NCBI GenBank assembly: GCA_034509735.1
Contig: JACGWO010000002.1
Coordinates: forward strand, 50,465,115 to 50,529,114
DNA: 64,000 bases
Origin: Sesamum alatum
Lineage: Eukaryota > Streptophyta > Magnoliopsida > Lamiales > Pedaliaceae
Direction: 5' to 3'
The notes beneath the pieces are model-generated. The model had not been told where the DNA came from and made no database searches. It was given only the letters and a program-made list of their open reading frames with translations. A program made the position numbers and the translations under genes. Positions 57,528 to 64,000 of this stretch are shown here, in pieces. The first letter of the stretch is position 1; each line of letters begins with the position of its first letter.

Positions 57528-58913
57528 AAAACAAATTGAACTTGATCCTATCATAGTATCATAGATGTAACTATTTATTAAATTTCATAAATCCATAGTA
57601 ACTTAATTTTTGAACGTAGTAAATTACCCTCCAATATATATCTTTTCTTAATATATTTTCTAAAATTAATGCATTGTATTAATATGAATTTCCGTAGTAG
57701 AGCATAAGGTGGATAGAGTAAGTGGTAGAAGCAAGTTGGATTTATTATTACAATGTTAGGAAGATCGGATGAGATTTGAGAAATCTGTGGGTGAAATGTG
57801 GAGATTTGGTGAATGATTTGGGTATTAAAAGATGGGCCTGATTTAGGGAGGCAAATATTTGTAGTGTTTCCTAGATATTCACAAACCTTTACTACATACA
57901 TGTTCCTTGTCTAAATCCAAAGAGGAAATTATCTCCTTTCCTGAAAATTCATTTTGTAGAGGATAAATAACAAATAATTAATTATATTACGTGCTTGGAA
58001 TTTGGATTTCTAGAAAAAGATTTGTGGTAATGATTATTAATGTGATCATATATATTATTTCAATATTTAGAGTAGGTGAGATGAACATGTTTTTTCAAAT
58101 TCTAAAGCTCATAATAGGTGGAAAAAATCAAAAGTGATTCCGAAGCTCATAATACCTCACAATCTATTTCTCTTTTTTATGCTTTTATATATTTGTTCAT
58201 ATAAATTTTGAGTCTGCAATAAATGAATTACAATATTAGAAAAATATGAACAAATAAATTTACTATAAATTTAAGTCGAAAAGCAATTCGAGAGTTCGAA
58301 GCTTGTTTTTGGATACAAATGCATAATTTCCTCCAGAATTGTGGGAATAAATTATGAGTTCGAATCCTCGCAGTCGCAAATTTGGCAAGAACTTATTACA
58401 AATTCACCTATCATAAAAACCAAGTTATAATGACGGGCTTTTAATTGATAATATATTCCAAAAATTTTGATGTCAATATTTTTTGAAAAATAATACTATC
58501 CTGCATTCATACTTCATCTTGTATTTCATAACGTTCGTGCACATTTTGCATTTTAATCTAACATCAAATTAGAATAGAAGATCAGAATCATTACCCACTA
58601 CCAAGTTTTCAAATTTGTGTAATAACAAAGCGAGTATCATAGTATTCACCAAACATACGAGTATGAACATAAACATCTGATTTCTGGGCTCCTGCACAAA
58701 TGTATATTCATGTAAACTTGAATCAGCTAGTAGTGAAATACAGGTAAGATCATCACTAACATCACTGCTTTGTGCGTTAAGAAGACGGTGAGTGCCTTTG
58801 CAGCCCGTAAATTGATCTAATACAGCCTTGTAATATCACTCTTAAGGCAAGGGGTCCAATGCATCGGGACTGCTCCATATCTGGAACTCAAAATTTGGAA
58901 ATGGACGTGTTTG
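57528..58913. other. Intergenic DNA and 3' flank of the AIMP1-like gene
   Basis: AT-rich. GAGTTCGAATCC-type text near 58351 resembles a B box, but no A box is placed correctly upstream. The right few hundred bases are the 3' UTR of the gene that ends at 58914. Confidence 0.5.
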
Positions 58914-61900
58914 TCACTTGATGCTTGCGTTGGGGATGGAAGAAGTGCACGGTCCAGAAGACGTCATAAATGGGATGCCTTTGAATGTCGCAACACCCTT
59001 GTCGTCGGTGAAAAGATGCTGCAACGAGGGACATTATATTCACACATTAAAATCAGGTGATAGGAACTAAGGTGAAACTAACAAAGAATACTACTACTGG
59101 GGTAGTTTTAGTTCAGTTCTACTAACTATATCACTCTATCCTTATTCACGTGGTATAATCCACTATTTGGTCCTTTCATGCCCGATTCATGTAAGAAAAT
59201 CCGTGGTCAAGGGCTAGAATAAAGTTTGTCAAGAAAGGCCAATTACCATCTAGAATGTATTGATGTCAGAACAAAGTACAACCCCCCAGGGACTCCAAAT
59301 TAACACTAAGTCACTAACAAATCCAGCAACTGTTGGTGTGAAACATACATTTTACAGATCAGTAGGGTGGAGTACATACCGGGGTTATCTTATCCAACTG
59401 TTTCTTTTTGGGGTTCAAGACATCTTCTGGCTTGCCGTCGTGTCTGTATAAAGATGTCATACAAGTTATGTTGATAATTGGTAATTTAACGAGGATATTG
59501 CTCTCAAATAATGCTAAAATGATGATAACCAATCATACATCACAAAAATAATCTTTTATGTAATGTTGCACTTTCCTTCAGGTAAAAATGATATGACCAA
59601 GTAAAATTTTCACACAACATCCTATCATAAGAATCAGTACCACAATGTAAGAAATAGAGAAGAGTGTCAACTCCAATAAAAAATCGCCAAGCACAAAGGA
59701 GCTTCAACCGAATATCATTCAGACACTAATTTCTCAAACAAATACAGCTGAAAAACAAACACAGAAATCACCTGGGTGGGTGCATGAATGTGATGGGTGG
59801 GTGTGTAAAAACAAGGAAAAAACAACAAAAGAAATCACCTAAAGAACAATCACTCTAACACCCAACAGATTGTTAATTATTAACTACTTTTCAGTCCATG
59901 CATCAGAAGAGCTTTTTCTTCTATTTCCTTTTTTTAGCAAATACACTTGATAGAGCAAAAGCAACTGTGATAAAACAGCAATACCATTCTTAGTATCAGT
60001 CGACGGATGTGACATAAACAGCAGCACAAAGAACCCACAAACTCCCGCAAAAGAATTATTTGTTGTCACAAGTAAGCCAGGATCTAATATAAACAGGATA
60101 ATCATGTGGTATTCATATATGTAGGAAAAACTGTTGAAACGCAACGAACAACCCGAGTTGTATAACCATGGAAGTATATGAAGAAAGAATGCTGCAGAAA
60201 ATGTAATCTTGGAGTTGCATATTTCAACTCACAAAGACCCAGACATACAACTAACCGCATAGCAATAACCAAACACATCAGTGTAGAGAATCTTGGATTT
60301 ACATATAACTGATGATAAAAGGACTGCACAGAGTTAAAAGAAACTAACATACCCGGAAAATGTGACGCATTCACCAAGTTTAGCACCTTCTGGAGCTCGT
60401 AAAGGCTCTACAACAGTATGGTCTTGATTTGACGCACATAGGACCTTGAAATTTTACAGATATCAAAAGGGGTGGATATGATGGCTAATCTTTAGTAGAG
60501 TAAACAGACACATGAAGATATCACCTTTTCTACCATCATAGTGGAGATAGATATCTAATTCACAAATAGAAATAGGTAGAAAATATATCAATCTCAAAAT
60601 TTAAGGTTGTCAATGTATAATGGTAAACCAGTGCCCCAACAATATTTCATTACTGAAAAAGAATAAACAGTAGATAAGATGCGAATCTGGCAATCTTGAC
60701 TGACATGCCACAGAATGGCACTAATTGAGTGGAAAGGAGAAAGGAAGAAAAATGGAAAGAAGGCCCAGAATGTTGGCAGCATAAAGTTTAGAGAAGTGTA
60801 CCAATCCCTCTGACATCACATCTCGTAATTTTCCAGGTTTTACATTTGTTATAAGGACCACGCGACGGTTCTGCAAAACAATGAGGCAGGAGAAAGAATC
60901 AAGAACTTTAATGCTACTTCACATAAAGCATCTTCTGGTATGGTCAGAGTCAGGACCTAATATGTATCTGTAGATGGAATTCATACCGTTAACTCTTCTG
61001 GTGTGCAATACTTAGCTAGGCCACTAACAACTTGCCTGCATTTTGCTTCTCCGACATCTATCTCTTCAACCAATAAACTGCATTTCATAATTTGCAAAAA
61101 AAATTATTGCAGAGCAGTTCTACTCTATGTCAGCATGCATTGCAAATTACCGCGCATAAGATGACAAATGAGAGTATTATTCTTTGGTTGAACCCAGAAG
61201 AGTGAAGCAAAAACAGAGAGAAAAACACAAATGGAATAGAATATTCTTCTGTATCACAATATCTTAACAAAGTAACAAAGGAAGGGGGGTGAAGGAATCT
61301 TTAGACAAAATTTCAGAAACAAAATCACGTTAGAGTTCCAGAGAACCTCCCCTCAACTATGCTGAAGGTCTACCAAAGAAAAAGATTCCTAAAAGAATTT
61401 CATGCTTTGGACCGAATCTACTCCGGTAGACTGATCCACAATGATCTAGAGTTCATTTCCAAGCAAGAGAAGAAAATAGCTTATTGTCCTTACCTGTCAG
61501 CTGACGGATGTTTCCATGCTTTACGAATATGACCAATCTGTATTTTAAGCAGACTGACACTAAGTTCTTCATCTTTTTTGTCCACCTCTTTTTCAGGTTG
61601 TTTCTTCTTATCTGCTGTTGCTTGAGTCACTCCTTCAACCTTCTTCTTTTGCTTTTTGGAAGAAGAAAGCAGAAGTATCAATCCATAAGAAAACAAGTAT
61701 GATCAAGATATAAGCACAAGATATTGACCACAAGCCACATAATTACACATATACTCCCACCCAGGAAAAAAGTAAAAAAAACAAGAAACATTCAGATGGA
61801 ACTACTGCCATAGAGTTTTTCAGAAGTTGATATACACAAACGTAATTTTTAAATAAGTTGAACATGATTATAGGTTTAGTATTTCCATAAAACTAGACAA

Positions 61901-64000
61901 CAGAAAAACATGTTGCCTCACAGTAAAGCAGCCAGCAATCTAATATCATTAACTGGAGCATCATCAGAATACAAATAAGACAAAGTCACACTCTGGAGCA
62001 TCGTGAATAATTAAATACATGTCCAATCATGTCAAGGGTTGTTCTAGCTATAAACTTTAAATTTCTAACAGAAATAGAGGGTAAACACTTACAGGATCAG
62101 CGCTCTTCTTTGCTTTTGAGTCTCCCCCTGAACTATCAGCTGGTTTTGCCTCTTGGACATTTTTATTTGGCTTGGAATCTTCAACCTTATTAGCAGGTTT
62201 TAATGCCTGGTAAAAAAAAAATGTCGATAATAAAGATGTGGCAGAAAAGACTTTCAAGGGATAACTGTTGAAAATACGAATCTCCCGAAATTAGCAAACA
62301 TGCTATGTGTTGTGCCAGGATTATTGCTATACCCCACCACCTGGCATATTGTTTTCCCTTTTATCGAAGTCGTGGTCGAATGATATATAAAATGGCTTCC
62401 AGTAATCAATCATAAAAGTACTACGGCAATTGATTGGGAATTACTCACAGGAGGCGCAAATTGAACCTTCTCTAGAAAAATCTTTTTCGAATAGATTCCA
62501 ACTTCCTCCTTGTTCTGCAATGCAAGTGAAAATGGTGGATCAAATCCGAAAAGGGGAAAGAAGAAAAATCAAAAGCCAAAAGGGAATGTAAAATAATAAA
62601 ATAGAAATGAAACTGTTATAGATGGTTATTGATTTACAACCAGTTCCCACTAATAATGCTAATTAAGGATATGAAAATTAGAGCATAACGTTATTCATTA
62701 TTACATTCAGTCGCCAAGATGGGTCCATAATTACATGCATACGTTAGCGATACTGCAACCTTCTCATGATATTCAGTTAAAGATGGTGAATGCAATTAAA
62801 GAGAACACGGAAATTTGGATCAAAATAGTTTTGATAGTACCGATCTTCCTCTGACCTCAGTTTTTTCTTTTTTTCCTTTTTAATATCACAATCTAAATAC
62901 ATCTGCATTGGGATTTCAACAGTTTTGTGTTTTGAATAGGAAATGAAACAAAAAGATCCCCTTCCCACATTTACATGCATGGAAAAAGGAAACAATGACT
63001 ATCAAATAGATGAGTTTTGCATCACTTAAAGAAAAGGGCAAATAAAGATAAATGAACAAAATGAGACAGACAATCTTTATTGGACCACCTCTATCTACCT
63101 GGATGTAATCGGCCCATCTCAACAGATGTGGATACTTTGCTCTATCTGCACCTGATAGACCAATCTGCAGCTCGCACACAACAAAAGACAATTAAAATTG
63201 ATGAAATCTCTCTCTACATAAACGAGCATAATTCCATCACCGTCAGCACATAGTCTGCTAAATTAACGAGCACTTATTCCATGAAGGTAACACACACATA
63301 CACATTCTGAAATACATTTTGTGTTCCCATTTGTACTAAATCAGGCAACGCAAAGTAAATTTAAGTCAGGACACATTTTAGATGAAACAACTCCAAAATT
63401 TAATCCAACATGCACCACTCCATTCAGCAGCACAGTATATGGAAAATTACATACCATGTATGAATGCACAGCTGAAAAGGCAATAATGTCAGCAGCAGAA
63501 GGTTTCAACCCATTGCCCAGTAAAACAGACTTCGTAATCAGCTCTTCATTCAAGTCGCTAAGACCCTTAACCGCCTCATTGGAGCTCAAGAAACTTTCGG
63601 CAAATTCTATCCATTTCATCAGCTGGGACCAAAACGTCCGGCTTTTAACATCAAACTTCTTGATTTTCAACATTGTCTCAAACAGACAGACACACACAAA
63701 CAGATGTAAATATAAAGTTGGTAATTCACCTCATTATTCTTAACAAGTGCATCACCATTGGATGACTTCTTCAAAATGCTTGTGCACAGGCTCCTAAAAT
63801 CACTGCCCGAATCACTTGCAAACGGGCTCTGCACAAACCAATGGCAATAGAGAATCGAATTTTCACCAACACTAAAATCCCTATTGTGAGAACATTAATC
63901 CGATTATGAAAACTCCTGAAATTAATCAAAAAGTAACAGGACGCTTACGGGATCCACAGAGAGGTGTTTACAGAGAGCAAGAACCATGTTCTTCTTCGCA
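58914..64000 (-). CDS. AIMP1/Arc1p-type tRNA-binding protein (EMAPII-like OB fold; At2g40660-like), 5' end possibly beyond the window
   Basis: Twelve exons: 64000/63987-63949, 63828-63730, 63622-63455, 63164-63099, 62514-62449, 62206-62093, 61651-61494, 61077-60987, 60870-60802, 60444-60353, 59443-59380 and 59018-58914; at least 376 aa. The N-terminal ~150 residues are GST-C-like (LMKWIEFAESF, GLKPSAADIIAFSAVHSYM, YPHLLRWADYIQNKEE). A Lys/Pro/Ala-rich linker (KPANKVEDSKPNKN to KKKQPEKEVDKKDEE) follows, then the tRNA-binding domain: LLKIQIGHIRKAWKHPSADS, LLVEEIDVGEAKCRQVVSGL, NVKPGKLRDVMSEGLVL. The end is GPCTSSIPNASIK. By family knowledge it binds tRNA and docks aminoacyl-tRNA synthetases such as MetRS in the cytosol. 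The Met at 63987 aligns about ten residues inside relatives and the frame is open to the window edge, so the true start may lie outside. Confidence 0.93.

Noticed and set aside
58340..58375. GAGTTCGAATCC as a second SINE or tRNA
   Set aside because: It resembles a B box only; no A box lies at the right distance upstream.

Overview
The window is plant nuclear DNA, almost certainly from a eudicot. It holds AT-rich intergenic sequence, GT-AG introns with pyrimidine-rich acceptors, and proteins that closely match plant-only or plant-type families: an S6K-type AGC kinase, a MES17-type methylesterase, a NETWORKED-type protein, ABC1K9, a group III WRKY, a type-A response regulator and a PLS-class PPR protein. 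I assembled the gene models by joining exons by hand at splice sites that keep frame and match the remembered family sequence. Each complete model sums to a whole number of codons.

Layout, with + and - for strand: S6K-like kinase (-, 3' end beyond base 1); MES17-like methylesterase (-, 6.5-9.7 kb); an 8 kb gene-poor, transposon-rich gap (9.7-18.1 kb); NET4-like actin-binding protein (+, 19.2-21.1 kb); ABC1K9-like plastid kinase (-, 23.5-29.0 kb); EIF1AD-like protein (-, 30.0-31.3 kb); TFIIS (-, 33.4-35.6 kb); QCR10-like respiratory subunit (-, 37.8-39.8 kb); group III WRKY (+, 41.8-44.7 kb); TMEM87/GOST-type seven-TM protein (+, 45.7-50.3 kb); PPR protein (-, 50.7-53.4 kb); type-A ARR (-, 54.3-55.1 kb); AIMP1/Arc1p-type tRNA-binding protein (-, 58.9-64.0 kb, 5' end probably beyond the window). 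These are ordinary single genes and not an operon-like system. From memory, six of them (AIMP1-like, ARR16-type, PPR At2g40720-type, WRKY54-type, QCR10 and EIF1AD) lie in the same order in Arabidopsis between about At2g40660 and At2g40780, so the right half looks like a conserved syntenic block.

Most of the remaining structure is small non-coding transposons. One family (called A here) has TIRs beginning GGGTAAATTA and perfect 9-bp target-site duplications at three independent sites, which points to Mutator-type MITEs. Families B and D are similar but more decayed. There is also a ~780 bp foldback element, a tRNA-derived SINE candidate, and several inverted-repeat elements close to promoters. 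No RNA genes, CRISPR arrays or new multi-gene systems were recognised.

The gene-level observations most worth checking are: two GC-AG introns (in the methylesterase and in ABC1K9); a WRKY zinc finger with C-x6-C in place of the usual C-x7-C; a triple TGACG (as-1-like) cluster just upstream of that WRKY gene; duplicated decoy splice acceptors in the methylesterase intron; and compound CT/AT microsatellites directly after two 5' splice sites.
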